Source of the DNA: Buddleja alternifolia
Taxonomy: Eukaryota; Streptophyta; Magnoliopsida; Lamiales; Scrophulariaceae
Length of the DNA: 64,000 bases
NCBI GenBank assembly: GCA_019426215.1
Contig: CM033405.1
Coordinates: 28,674,199-28,738,198 of the forward strand
Direction: 5' to 3'
Shown here: positions 11,884 to 23,186 of the stretch, in pieces
How positions within the stretch are numbered: position 1 is the stretch's first letter
Layout: each line of letters starts with the position of its first letter
Program-made: the position numbers and the translations under genes
Notes under the pieces: model-generated
What the model was told of the DNA's origin: nothing
The model's database searches: none
Seen by the model: the letters and a program-made list of their open reading frames with translations, nothing else

Positions 11884-13787
11884 TTATTTTATCTATACCA
11901 TTCACATACACTACATAAAAAATAAATATTTGTGATATCCAAGGTTTCGTAATACTATTATACTTACAAATTCGACGACTACAAGTATAATCTGTCAAAA
12001 ATTACTTGATTTAATATGTAATAGTACTTATTGGTTTGATACCAATAATATCCATAAAGGGCCAAGTTTTAATTCATATATATATAGGGAGTTTAAGAAA
12101 ATATATAATATTGCAAGGGCTATGAAAGAAAGCAAAAAGGGGAAAATATTTGCACACTCGACCTCATGGGAACATTATATATACTCCTAATGGCTTGCAT
12201 ATTTCCTTTACCATCAAGTCCAAGAGATAACAAAAAGAAAAACCAAATCTTAGCAATTTTCACACAGCAATTCCAGCACTGGCAAGGTTTGTATTTTCAA
12301 GTTTTAGGGACCAAATGATGCCCAAATTGGACTCTCTTTAGCTCAAAATCTCCCTGAGAGGACTTCAGAATTTTCATATCTGCTGCCTAAGTTTCAGATT
12401 CACACAAAACCATGACCCAATTTCAGGACCTAAAATCTGCTAGCACCATTACAACTTTGTTCTCTTGGTGTTTTCTCATCAACCAAATACTTAGGTGGTG
12501 TAGGTAAACCGCTCGAGGACGACGCAGAATAACTTGGAATTTAGAGTGAGTCGCCTCCCGAAAACTATATCTATGATTTTGAAAATTGGAAGGAAGTGTA
12601 TTTCAACGCGTATATATGTATGTATGTATGTATATATATATATGTTTCCTATCGTGTTTTCTCGTTTCAAAGAAATTGAAGCTCAAAACTTTCAAAGTTA
12701 CCTTAGTCGCTTAAGAGTGACAATTTCTTGACAGCATGCATGAATGATTTAAAGAAAAATTACATACTTGTTTCAAATGCATACTTTTGCAAGAATGATT
12801 TCAAAACAAACATCGGTTTTATGGATTTTGTGAAATAAATCCATCTTTTAGTTCTTGTTTGTGATCATACATCGTGCTACATTCAAGTGATACGTGTTGT
12901 ATATTACGTAGTTAAGTGTAGGGCACAAGAGTCAAGTGTGGATAGGGCAAGGTTCGGTTGGTCAAGCATGGGCTTGCGGTATTAAACGGTTCTCGCTATC
13001 CATTGCCAAATCCCAACACCTAAAGACGCAGTGTTATGAGGATGAGTGGGTACTAGATCGTGTGGCATACTCCGGATATGACCAATCAAGCATCGCGAGC
13101 CTTCGTGGGGAGGCATAAGGTGATGACTTTTAAGCTGCGTGTTTAGAGGTGATATGGAAGAAGTAGCGGGACCCAAAGTGCCGTGGGCGAGTCATCGGAT
13201 CCGATGTCATTGCTTGCACGCCCCCTCCTACTTAACGTACCGTGTGAAATTTACGTGTTTCATTGCATGCAACAGTTACTCGCTCCATTGCATGAAAAGC
13301 TTATTTGCTAAACTACATGTACAAGTTACTTGTTAAATGCTTATCGCATGATTTCATGGACTGACATTTGGACATCATAATACAATTTGTCAAGAAAATT
13401 CCATTCTTTTCTAAACTCTTATTTATAAACGATTTTGCAAGTGTTACTCCAAACGGAATAAGCTTATGTCGATTCAAATTGCTTGAAATCTTTTGAGGTT
13501 AAGCTTTTCAAAAAAAAAAAATACCTTTCACACGATCACTGGTGCTTACTAAACCTTTGCTTACGTATTTTCTTTCATTTCTTCCTTCCAGCTATATGTG
13601 AGTTGAGCAGTGAGACTAGCTTGGAGTTGAGCAGTGGAGGATCACATGTATAGACTTAGACAATCCTAGAGGTAAGCATTGGTAGCTTTATTCAAGAATA
13701 TTAAGTTACTTCGCGATGTGGTTGATAGTTTCAGGGCTGGGACCCTAAGACACATTGATAAATTGGGTCCAGATCTCGAATTGGACT
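11884..13787 (+). other. Non-coding region, possibly decayed LTR sequence
   Basis: No supportable gene. Features seen are a TATATATATA tract at 12,080, a GTATGTATGTATGTATATATATA microsatellite at 12,618-12,644, and a CTCGAGGACGACGCAGAATAAC motif near 12,512 followed by GTGAGTCGCCTCCCG. The GC-richer block at 12,900-13,240 and the Trp/Cys-rich short frames in it have no recognisable family. The overall texture resembles a decayed gypsy LTR and leader, but I found no boundaries. Confidence 0.25.
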
Positions 13788-13795
13788 ACTGTAAT

Positions 13796-14394
13796 CTATA
13801 AAGTACGGACACTCCGAGAATTATCCCCGAGCGGTGTCGTGCGCGTATCGGACACGATACTCCTCCTTCACGTGTCGGACACTTCTAATCCGTGTCCATG
13901 GTTAAAAAAATAAAAATAAAAATTCAGACACCGTGTCGGACACGACCAAATGCGTGTCTGACATGGTGAGGACACAACCAGGCCACGGCTAGGTCACTTT
14001 TTATAAGATACTAAAATTTTGGGGGCTCAGATTGTAAATAAAAGTTTACCAATTTTCTAAATTTAATAAAAACTTACCAATTTTTTATAAGACATGGATA
14101 TGAACAATGGAGTATTTATTTTTGTTATATCATGTTATCGATTGAAAACATGTTTATTGTTATATTTAGTTTATGCTTATATTTTCATTTTGCATTTGTT
14201 ATTGATAAGTAGTTGAATTATTTGCAATATACATAGCTTTACGAAAAAACAAGTAAAATACAAATTTATATAATATATATATAAAAAAAAAAATTGGACA
14301 GCCGTGTCGTGTCCTATATTTATTTAAAAATGCCGTTCCCCGTGTCCGTGTCGTGCCGTGTTCGTGTCGTCGTATCCGTGTCGGTGCATCATAG
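13796..14394. mobile_element. hAT-type MITE with CGTGTCGG-rich ends
   Basis: The element starts CTATAAAGTACGGACACTCCG and its reverse-complemented end reads CTATGATGCACCGACACGG, so the terminal inverted repeats are imperfect. A perfect 8-bp duplication ACTGTAAT flanks it (13,788-13,795 and 14,395-14,402), as expected for hAT. Subterminal regions are rich in CGTGTCGGACAC variants, and the middle is AT-rich and non-coding. Confidence 0.75.
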
Positions 14395-14402
14395 ACTGTA
14401 AT

Positions 14403-15211
14403 GATAGACTAACGTACTCAAGTTGGGTCCTTTTATGCCTAGATTTTGGGTCGTGACAATATTTGTGATAAAATATCAAGTAACAATATTAAAATGGTCT
14501 CTAATTATGGATATTAAGTGACAACATTTTTGTTTTGTCACATAAATAGTTTCTACCCGTGCAATGGTGCAAGAATTGCATACAAATTGTCATTCTAGAT
14601 AATTGGTGATAAGAAAATTTTTGTCACTTTTGACAATTAGTGACACATGTATAGTGACAACAAATAAAATTCTGACTCTACTTGTGTCATCACGAAGTTG
14701 TCACTATACATATGTCACTAATTGTCAATACAATTTAATAAATACAATTGTCACTAAAAATTATTATTGGGACAAAACAAAAATTATTGTCACTTATTAT
14801 GTATATTTAATGACAATTTAGATATTATCAGTTTAATTTTTGCTACTTATATATATTTGTTGTAATGATTATCATTACTTTTAACTACCTCAATTATTTC
14901 ACACATCATTAAATCATCAATTTGAACCATTTTCGGAAACACAACCAAACATGTCCACATTTTCACGCAAAAATAATAGAAAATTATTTCTCATACATTT
15001 TAAGAAATGATGTTTGAAAATATAATGAGAACACATCCAAACAGAGCCCTAGTTTTTGCCCTTAATTGAAGTGCACTCCTATGATGTACTTTGTCACACT
15101 AAATTATATACAATCCTCTCTCATATGCTACGGTGTCAAACTTTCACGAATTTAGGAGCTTTTCTACAAACCAAAAGGCACTTGGGATTTCCATAGTTCA
15201 TTAATCCAAAC
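14403..15211. other. AT-rich spacer with GTGACAA/TTGTCAC repeats
   Basis: Between about 14,450 and 14,820 the motifs TTGTCACT and AGTGACAA recur many times in both orientations. This pattern is typical of subterminal repeats of CACTA-type elements. No intact termini were found, so it may be a fragment. The rest is plain AT-rich DNA without genes. Confidence 0.35.
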
Positions 15212-15995
15212 TGTTAGATTAGAGAAAACCTCGTAGAAAATTTGTATTATTAAGTAAAATATTTATAGAGATACATGTACTTGGTAAACAAGAAACTCTA
15301 ACTATATACAAAGAAAAGATAAATATAAGGAAACATAAAAAACCTAAATTAACATAAATACTAGAAATTAAGATATTATATTATCTAACACTCCCATGCA
15401 TTCGAAACGTATGTAAGAGTCTTGAACGTTGAAACTGGACCAAAGAAATCTGGTCCTAGAGAATTTGAGAAAAAGATGGCGACAAAGATTAAAGGCGGCG
15501 ACCTTAAGAGGTGGCGGCGACAGCTCCAAGTCCTCATTTTCAAAGGGTGAGCGGCGACAACTAACAAAACTCAAGGCGGCGGCCGCCATAAAAAAACAAA
15601 AAGAAGAGAAAACGAGACAAGGGAGAAGAAGCTGGCCGCGGCGGCGACCAAGAGAGAGGGTGGCGGCGGTGGCGGCCATTGGAGAAAGAAAGAAAAAATG
15701 ATAAAGCAAAACTAAACTAGATAAGGGGTGCCGGACGGGGACGGGGACTTGAGGATGGCAGCATAGTCAACAGATCGAGAGACCATGGCTCGAAGCCATG
15801 GCTCTGGTATCATATTAGATTAGAGAAAATCCCGTAGGGAGCTTGTATTATTGAGTAACATATTATAGATATACATGTACTTGGTAAACAAGAAATTCTA
15901 ACTATAAACAAGGAAAAGATAAATACAAGGAAGCATAAAGAAACCTAAATTAACATAAATACTAGAAAAATATGAAAAAATATTGTATTATCTTT
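15212..15995 (-). mobile_element. Short internally deleted copia element (TRIM-like)
   Basis: Two direct repeats of about 180 bp, 15,212-15,390 (TGTTAGATTAG...TTATCTAACA) and 15,813 to about 15,995, act as LTRs around a 420-bp interior. On the minus strand the 3' LTR is preceded by a polypurine tract GGGAG. The 5' LTR is followed by TGATACCAGAGC, a 10/12 match to the initiator-Met tRNA primer site TGGTATCAGAGC. The interior next to the 3' LTR resembles the last bases of the copia at 63,940-64,000 (CGTTTCGAATGC..GGGAGTGTTA in both). The rest of the interior is a GC-rich GGCGGC tract that could be acquired sequence. There is no gag or pol. A target-site duplication was not found. Confidence 0.65.
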
Positions 15996-16302
15996 TTACT
16001 TTCTAAAAATTATAGGCCATGAAACTTTTTGGATTTATATATTGTCAATATAAAATTCAATCGCACTAATTAATAAAGATAAGGTTTTGAAACTTTTATC
16101 TTTTTACTAGTGGCGGCATATATCAACTCATATACATGCACAAAATATATGTATAAACAAATTATTGAGAATATGAACCTCACCAGAACAAAAATAATAA
16201 TAATAATAATAGTACGAAACGTGAAGTGTCAATGCAAAAAGTATACATAGTGAGTTACAATATTTTTTGCTCTGATGCAATGATACTTTAAGTGATAAAA
16301 GT
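15996..16302. other. Short AT-rich spacer
   Basis: No gene is seen. It contains an AATAATAATAATAATAAT microsatellite near 16,193 and ends with the GATAAAAGT target site of the Pack-MULE (16,294-16,302). Confidence 0.4.
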
Positions 16303-17504
16303 GGGAAAAATTCAATTTTCATTCCTCATTTATACCCAAATTTCGATTTTGGTGCCCTAAATATCACACTCATCTAATTGACCCCTCACTTATCTTAATT
16401 TCATCAGTTCTGGTCACTCCGTTAACTCCTCCGTCCAATAGTTAACGGAGGGTCAATTTTCCCTCCAAAACACACAATTTTGGCGGCAAGAAAGGCAAAT
16501 TTCAGCATTTTTTTCTTAAAAATCAGATTTTAATCCAAAAACTCACATCTTCTTCAACAATTAAACTCAAAACATGAGCAACTCATCATATTCAATATTA
16601 ATGTTTTCGGATCAAGTGATTTCAGTTCGGTTTTCAGATCAAGTGATTCTTTTCTCCCTGGTTTGTATGACAATGTTGCGGTAACGTGCCTTACTCGGGC
16701 GTGTAGATCGGATTATGCTTCTTTATCGTGCTTAAATGTGAGATTTAATACGCTTGTAAAAAATGGGTATTTGTATGAGTTGAGAAGACAGTTGGGGATT
16801 GTGGGGCATTGGGTGTCTATGGTTTGTGACCCGGGGGAAAGGGAGGCATTCGACCCCTTCTGAAAGAAGTGGATGAGATTGCCCAAAATTCCTTGTGATG
16901 ATTGTTTCAATTATGCGGATAAAGAGTTGCTCATGGTGGGGAGCGAGTTGCTAGTTTTTGGACGTGAGTTGTTTGAATTCGCCAAACGGAAGCATAGCAA
17001 ACGGAAGCATAGCATGACATGTCGTGATTGGACCAAATGTGAAAGAATAAACCGTCCTCGTTGTTTTTTTGATTGGGTCAATTGCTATAATAGCAGGAGG
17101 GAGCGATAAGAATGGTAACATGTTGAAATCTGCGTAGCTTTATGATTTTTTAACGGGCAAACGGAAAATGTTGGTGTTGGCTATGAATTATTGAAAGAAG
17201 AACGAGAATTTGATGCTGAAGATAATGAGTTGCTCATTTTTTGTGTTTAGTTGTTGAAGAAAATGAGATTTTTTGGATTAAAATCTGGTTTTAAAGAAAT
17301 ATGCTGAAATTCGACTTTTTTGCCGCCAAAATCGTGTGTTTTGGAGGGAAAATTGGTCCTCCGTTAACTATTGAACGGAGGACTTAACGGAGGGACCAAA
17401 ACTGACGAAATTGAGATAAGTGAGGGGTCAATTAGATGAGTGCGATATGTGGGGGACCAAAATTGAAATTGGGGTATAAGTGGGACGAAAATTGAAATTT
17501 TTCC
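16303..17504 (+). mobile_element. Pack-MULE carrying an F-box/kelch gene fragment
   Basis: Terminal inverted repeats begin GGGAAAAATTCAATTTTC on the left and GGAAAAATTTCAATTTTC on the reverse-complemented right, and extend for well over 150 bp (the CTCCGTTAACT and TTTGGAGGGAAAATT segments appear in both arms). A perfect 9-bp duplication GATAAAAGT flanks the element (16,294-16,302 and 17,505-17,513), diagnostic of Mutator-like insertion. The paralogous segment near 21,047 lacks the element. No transposase is present. The interior carries a captured host-gene fragment, annotated separately. Confidence 0.85.
16640..17146 (+). pseudogene. Captured fragment of a SKIP11-like F-box/kelch gene
   Basis: The + strand encodes LPGLYDNVAVTCLTRACRSD (the F-box start typical of SKIP11/At1g14330-type F-box/kelch proteins), then GYLYELRRQLGIVGHWV, a TGA at 16,861 where homologues carry Arg, and then [15 protein letters not shown] and [11 protein letters not shown]. 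After a frame change around 17,060 the first kelch motif follows ([18 protein letters not shown], then a stop, LYD). In intact genes this protein is an SCF ubiquitin-ligase substrate adaptor of about 400 residues. Only about the first 160 residues' worth is present. The fragment sits between the arms of the Pack-MULE, so it was copied from elsewhere. Two in-frame stops and a frameshift make it non-coding for a normal protein. Confidence 0.85.
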
Positions 17505-17513
17505 GATAAAAGT

Positions 17514-18420
17514 TCATTTTAAGTTGTCAACAAATATGATTGACACTATATCTGTTTGTTACTGAATTGTCATTAAACAAGTAATTTTTACCAAAACAAT
17601 TCCATTAATTTTAATCTAAAAAGTTAATCTAATTTTAAATATCAATATCAACAGTGTTAATACAATTTTACGATTGAATTTGTTCGAATGAAAAATCAAT
17701 GAAATTTATTTTCGAGATAGAGATGTATTTTCATGAGCTTTATAGATACAAAAATCTATCTAAGGAGTATAAAATTATTCTCCTTAATTGCCAGTTGGCC
17801 AAAAGAAAATTACTCAATACTACTAGAATAAACTTACATCTAAAAACCTCATAAAAATATTTCTCTGTGCGAAAAACAAATTTAATTAACTTTTAATTCA
17901 AATAAACCCAATCTTTATATACTAACATCACACATATGTTTTGATTTTTTCATTGTAATTATCCTTGTCTTTCTGGTTTAAGAAGAATTTAATTTGTTAT
18001 TTTCAAGGTTTAGGTGGACGACTTCTTAGCAAAAAAAAAACTAACTTAGTACAGCCACCTCATTAATTTTCAAATAGCTAGGTATAATTGTATGAATTCA
18101 TCTACCTTATTGAACCCTTCAGGGCTTAATAAGGCAAGTCGTCTTTTAGATAAACCAATTTAAACTAACATGAGGTGTAAAATGAAATATTGTACTGGCT
18201 CAAGTTCATGATCTTCAGTTTGGTAGCTCAAAATTGAGTAAAATCATACTGAAAAATAATTAAAGCGAGCTCAAATTACTTTAATAATTTTGGTTAATTT
18301 ATAGAACCAACAGCTTTACAAGTCGAGATAAAATGTAAGTTGTGTTTAAATTCTTCCAAATCTCGAGCCGATTTACCATTGTATGTTTGGTACTAGTAGT
18401 ACTATAAGTAGTACTTTAAT
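17514..18420. repeat. Segmental duplicate of 21,050-23,735 (upstream unit of gene B)
   Basis: Long collinear similarity links this stretch to 21,050-23,735 (for example GTTTAGGTGGACGACTTCTTAGC, AGGTATAATTG, TTGGTAGCTCAAAATTGA, AATCTCGAGCCGATTTACCAT). The second copy carries two extra insertions (21,194-21,887 and 22,068-23,176). No gene is seen. Confidence 0.8.
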
Positions 18421-19352
18421 TCATGCGCAAACATTTGTAAATGATGTTAGGTTCAAGTGGCAAGTTCGAGGCCTCACGCCCACGACCCATGACGGCATGG
18501 CTTCGTGTAATATATGTACTTGTGGTTATTTATGTATTTTATAATTACTAATTAATGATGATCTTTTTTAAATTCTTCATTGATGGTTATTAATTTGTTG
18601 TTTCTTGAATCTTTGGACACTCATGTAGCTCGTATAAACTCATCGAATTAATTTACCAAAAAAAGAAAAAGAATACTCTTCGAATCCATGTCTGACATTC
18701 CAAAACTATGTCTAAATATTAATTAAAAATAACAATCACTTACATTCTTGTCCAACACTTTTAACTTTCGAATTACTTGCGTTCCAAAATGATTAAAAGC
18801 AAGTTATCTCAAGCATTAAAATGTGTAAATATTATACATCGTTGAAAAACTTATGTTATGATATATTTCTGAATTATCTGTATTGTTTTACACATGGAGT
18901 TAAGTTTTACTGATATATATCGATCGTCTATAATGTATTATCACATATTAAATAACTTATTTTATATATTTCCTTACATTTTACCACCAAATGTATTCTT
19001 TTTTGGCTGAACTATATATTATGCCACTCAAATAATTTTAAATTTAATTTTGTAAACTTCGCTCTTGCAATTAATTATGTATTTGTATAAATATTTTCTA
19101 ACTATGCCGTGTCCTATAATCTGCCAGGTTGCGCATGTTTTCTGGTGCCATCTTGTGTTATAACTGTCTCCACATTCCTAACCACAGTTTTTCACAGGAA
19201 AAAGATAAAAAAATATAATTGAAAATAACATCATTGAGATGTTAGCTTATCGATAAAAATAAAAAAATAAAATTTATTTGAGAAGTTGAACTACCTCACA
19301 AATTTTCCGACCAACCAAGCAAAAATTATAGATGTTTCTCCACATCAACTCT
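18421..19352. other. Upstream region of PELPK gene B
   Basis: There is no gene here. From 18,718 to the promoter it is collinear with 33,157-33,755 upstream of gene C (GTTAAGTTTTACTGATATATATCGATCG, GCCGTGTCCTATAA, ACCACAGTTTT). It therefore includes the paralogous promoter-proximal region. Confidence 0.6.
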
Positions 19353-19395
19353 CTATATAACCTACAACACCAAATTCTCCATGCATCACTCAAAT
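19353..19395 (+). promoter_or_regulatory. Core promoter of PELPK gene B
   Basis: The CTATATAA box is at 19,353-19,360, about 90 bp before the ATG. TCCATGCATC, containing the RY-type hexamer CATGCA, follows about 25 bp later, where transcription is expected to start. The arrangement is repeated before all five intact PELPK genes. Confidence 0.7.
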
Positions 19396-19451
19396 TAACA
19401 TATTCAACACCTACAATCAAAGATAGAAAACTATTCCTCAGATCAAACAAT

Positions 19452-20057
19452 ATGGCATATGATCATTTCCGCCCCTCATTTTTCTTGTTAGTCCTCATTA
19501 CATTATCATCAATAACTGGAAACATGATTCAAGCCGAGGCTCGTCACCTCCTGGAATCAGCCTTGCCTGAGATTCCAAAGCCTGAAATTCCTTTGCCACA
19601 AATTCCAGCTTTACCAAAGCCCGAACTACCAACACTTCCAAAACCCGAGCTACCAACTTTACCTAAGCCCGAGCTCCCGACGTTGCCTAAGCCCGAGCTT
19701 CCAGCGTTGCCAAAATCGGAGCTTCCAACAGGATTGCCAATACCAGAGTTGCCAGCATTATCGAAGGCTGAGATGCCAAAACCCGAGATTCCTGAATTGC
19801 CAAAGCCCCAGATTCCAGAATTGCCAAAACCTGAAGTTCCAACATTGCCAAAGCCCGAAATTCCAGAATTGCCAAAACCTGAAGTTCCAACATTGCCAAA
19901 GCCCGAAATTCCAGAACTGCCAAAACTCGAAGTTCCAACATTGCCAAAGCCTGAGTTGCCAACTCTCCCGAAGACCGAATTGCCTAAGCTGCCTGAGCTC
20001 CCAAAGTTGCCAGAACTACCTAAGCCCACATTGCCCAAAGTGCCGGAATCCCCTTGA
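19452..20057 (+). CDS. PELPK1-like: PELPK-repeat secreted proline-rich protein (copy B)
   Basis: A single-exon gene of 201 aa. Residues 1-29 form a signal peptide (MAYDHFRPSFFLLVLITLSS...), with likely cleavage before the RHLLE motif. The same Arg-(Arg/His)-Leu-Leu-Glu start of the mature protein is seen in Arabidopsis PELPK1. The remainder is about 13 octapeptides of the form P-E-[LIV]-P-x-L-P-K, ending in shorter LPELPKLPELPK repeats. Family members are small basic proline-rich proteins associated with the cell wall; Arabidopsis PELPK1 promotes germination and seedling growth. An upstream in-frame ATG at 19,332 lies before the TATA box, so I chose 19,452, the start conserved in all copies. 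The closest paralogue is at 33,855. Wall location is inferred from the family. Confidence 0.9.
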   Translation: MAYDHFRPSFFLLVLITLSSITGNMIQAEARHLLESALPEIPKPEIPLPQIPALPKPELPTLPKPELPTLPKPELPTLPKPELPALPKSELPTGLPIPELPALSKAEMPKPEIPELPKPQIPELPKPEVPTLPKPEIPELPKPEVPTLPKPEIPELPKLEVPTLPKPELPTLPKTELPKLPELPKLPELPKPTLPKVPESP

Positions 20058-21193
20058 TTTCTATACCAATTAAAAAGCAGGATTTATCAGAATTCATTCA
20101 ACACGCTTGACTATGTAGTTCTTGTGCTTGCCTACTTGTTTTTCTTATTTGTGCGTGATTGCATCGCACACTATTTGTTTGGCAGTATTTTTTGATTTGT
20201 ATTGTGTATGTACTATTTAAATATATTTCATGGTTGTTTGTGTTACCCCTCATCTTTGTGTTTGTTGTCATGACATTCATTTTCTCTTTGGATAATTAAA
20301 TAATACGAAACTTTAACGCTATGTTCGAATGTATTTTCATTTAAGAAATTTTAAATAATTCCAATTTATGTAAAATATTATTGTGATAACACAAGATATC
20401 TTGTTATTTAGTATATAGTTACAACAATTTAGCGTTGTCACCCGACTGTTATATATAAACATTTTGTTTAGATTTTGTAGTGAAGTAGTTAAAACACATC
20501 TCCAATACTTCTAGCATATATAGGCCTCGATTGGGAAACATTGTTTCAAAGAAGTTTTTTCATGAAAAAAGCGAGAAATTTTGATTTAAGAGGATAGAAA
20601 AATGGTGTTGGAATTAATTGTGTTTGGATAAGTTCATTTTTTTTTTAGGAAAAAAGCGTAATGATGACTTTTGATGTGATGAGTTTCTTTTGGCGAAATT
20701 GTAAATTTAGTACCAAGATAGGGATTTTTATTCTAGTCCGGTGGCCCCCACCCTTGATGCGATTTTGAAATTGTACCAATAATTGAAAACGTTACAAAAT
20801 TAGTCCTTTTTTGAGCAACTTTGATCCTAAAAACTAATGGAAAGTAACGGAATATACTTTTAAAATTTGTAATTTACTACCTTAATTAGATAGATTGCAT
20901 CAAACACTAAATAATTTGCTATTTTATTAATTTGTAAGTTTAGAAATTCCTTCTCTAATTAATTAAAACTTATTGTCTCTTTATTAATTCAAAATTTTCT
21001 AGTCCCTTAACAATAACTTTTCCTCACAATAATTTTTCCTAATATATAAAAGTTTTTTTTTTTAAGTTGTCAGCAAATAGTTGACACTTGTCATTAAACT
21101 AGTAACTTTTACCAAACCAATTCCACTAATTTTAATCTAACAATCAAGGTTCGTCTAATTTTAAAAATCAATACCAACCGTATAAGTATACAA
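20058..21193. other. 3' flank of PELPK gene B
   Basis: No gene. It is collinear with the region after gene C to about 35,290 (TTGATTTCTATACCAATTA, ACACGCTTGACYATGTAGTTCT, AATAATAYGAAACTTTAACGCTATG, TTAGTCCTTTTTTGAGCAAC). From about 21,050 it passes into the copy of the 17,514 segment. Confidence 0.6.
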
Positions 21194-21523
21194 TAGCAAC
21201 TCCAACGGAGCTGCAAATTAGTGTGAAATGCAATTTTTGCTGCTCCAATGGAGCGGCAAAACCACGGCAAAATGGAGGAAATGAACAGTGTCACGCTATA
21301 TATAGCGTGACATTGTTCACCACGGCATTTTTGGGGTGGGTAGGGCCCACAATGTTTATGTTTTATTAATGTTTTATTTATTTCAATTTAGTATTATAAT
21401 TTTGTATAGTTATAATTAAGTCCTATATAATTAGGTCCCTACGCTTTGAAAAAGTTATGATTAGGTCCTATGTTTGTAATTTTTGTTAATTTATTATATA
21501 TGATTTTAATTCAATTATGACTA

Positions 21524-21554
<31 letters not shown>

Positions 21555-21887
21555 GTAGTACAAAATGCACATACAATATAAGTTAAAAACATTAAAATAT
21601 TCATTTCAACATAGATTATATTGCACAAAATACCAAAATATAATAAATTGTAATATCATAAAACAACACAATATATTTACTTGGATGAATACGTAACAAA
21701 AAAAACTTAAAGTTGGGTGTTATTTGTAAAATAAGAGAATTGGTATAAATGAGGTGTAAAAAGGAATATTCTAGGGAATATATTTTTTGTGTGAAAAATG
21801 GTGCAATACATTGGAGTGTTATTACTGTAGCTACACAAAAATGGTGCAAAAGTTGCACCATTTTTGTGTTACACATTGGAGATGCCC
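21194..21887. mobile_element. MITE with imperfect CATCTCCAA-type ends
   Basis: Inserted in the 21,050-23,735 copy and absent from the equivalent point near 17,680. The left end TAGCAACTCCAACGGAG pairs with the reverse complement of the right end, GGGCATCTCCAATGTGT. Near the left end is a 38-bp palindrome with one mismatched pair (21,282-21,319). The interior includes an (AT)n tract. The class is uncertain; possible 3-bp CAA repeats flank it. Confidence 0.55.
21282..21319. repeat. 38-bp near-perfect palindrome
   Basis: The core TGTCACGCTATATATAGCGTGACA (21,289-21,312) is a perfect palindrome centred on TATATATA. It extends to TGAACA...TGTTCA with one mismatched pair. Confidence 0.9.
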
Positions 21888-22067
21888 CAACGATTGAACT
21901 TGTTCAAATGAAAAATCAATGAAATTTATTTTCGTCATAAAGATGTATTTTCTTAGATACAAAAATCTGTCTAAGGAGCATCAAATTATTCTCCTTAGTT
22001 TGCCCAGCTGGCTAAAAGAAAATCACTCAATACTGCTATAATAAATAAAGTTACATCTAAAAAACTC

Positions 22068-23176
22068 GGGAAAATTTCATTTTTGGTCCCCCGGTTATAC
22101 GCCGAATCCGATTTTGGTCCCTCAGTTACACTGCTCATCAAATGTAGTCCATAAACTACCATATTTTCATCAAATGTGATCCCTCCTTCTGATTTTCCTT
22201 CAAATTGATAATTGTAGTGGTTAATTGAAATGTCAAAAATTATATATTGCACCCCAGAAGCACTACTTTTAACACTTTTCACCCAAAAAAAGAATAATTG
22301 ACAATGTTTCACCATTTAATCATAATTTTATTCACATTACATCACAATCCACTTCTCATCCATATCCACGCTTTACTATAGTATTCAAAACAATAAAATG
22401 CAAAAAATATGATGTTAAGAAGAAAAAAAAATGGTTTGGTAATTATATTTAGTTGGTGATTCGCACATCAAATTGTATATAACTGAGCTAAATCAAGGCA
22501 AGGAAAAGAAATTTGTTGATGAAAATATTTACTAATTTATTGCACGATTTGTAACTACCTTCCAGTTTCCAAATCCCTCTAAAAATCCACATAATATCTT
22601 GTTTGTTTATAAAGCCGTTGCAAAAACAAATAGCTTATCTCCAACCTTAATTTTCTCATTCTTTTATAAATCGTGAACGAAGCAACAAGATAGAGATTAA
22701 CAAATGTGTCCCTCTTTCTGCAATCGTGTTTTGGATTTGTATATATTCTATTAGTCCTCTCTATTTTTTTTTTTTTTTTTTTTTTTGGTATTCATTCTAT
22801 TTTTCATATTTTTATTGTTTTGTTTGTAGAGTCTATTTACAGTAACGAAATGGGTTTTGGGAAATATATTTGATCACAAGTACCATTAAAAAGAGATAAG
22901 AAACCGTCCCAGAGTAATAGTGAATTGCTAATTCTATCTTCAATTAGTTATTCTTTTTTGGGGTGAAAATTATCAAAATTTATGTTTTTGGGGTGCAAAA
23001 TATAATTTTTGACATTTCAATTAACCCCAACAATTACCAATTTGCTAGAAAATTCGACGGGGGGACCACATTTGATTAAAATGTGGTAGTTTAGGGAATA
23101 CATTTGATGAGCGGCGTAACTGGGGGACCAAAATTGGATTCGGTGTATAATTGGGAGACCAAAACTGAAATTTCCC
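22068..23176. mobile_element. Mutator-like MITE, about 1.1 kb
   Basis: The ends are GGGAAAATTTCATTTTTGGTC on the left and GGGAAATTTCAGTTTTGGTC on the reverse-complemented right, with arms of about 180 bp. TAAAAAACTC and TAAAAAATTC flank it (22,058-22,067 and 23,177-23,186), a 10-bp duplication with one change. The paralogous site near 17,845 (ACATCTAAAAACCTCATAAAAATA) is empty. No transposase and no recognisable captured gene are seen. A T-run of about 22 lies near 22,766. Confidence 0.8.
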
Positions 23177-23186
23177 TAAAAAATTC

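Noticed and set aside
12936..13336. Overlapping short frames in the GC-richer block at 12.9-13.3 kb
   Set aside because: Both strands are open over short lengths only, with no recognisable motif, start context or splice pattern.
15368..15709. 113-codon minus-strand frame in the TRIM-like element
   Set aside because: It spans the GC-rich interior and crosses into the LTR. It resembles no protein except by sharing bases with the copia 3' end.
19332..19451. Upstream in-frame ATG extending PELPK gene B by 40 residues (also 33,735 for gene C)
   Set aside because: It lies upstream of the CTATATAA box. The extension is not conserved in D, E and F and would hide the signal peptide.
19544..20038. 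Long glycine/serine-rich frame antisense to PELPK gene B (similar frames lie antisense to D, E and F)
   Set aside because: It is the complement of the repetitive proline codons. It has no promoter or conserved start of its own and recurs only because the repeats are conserved.
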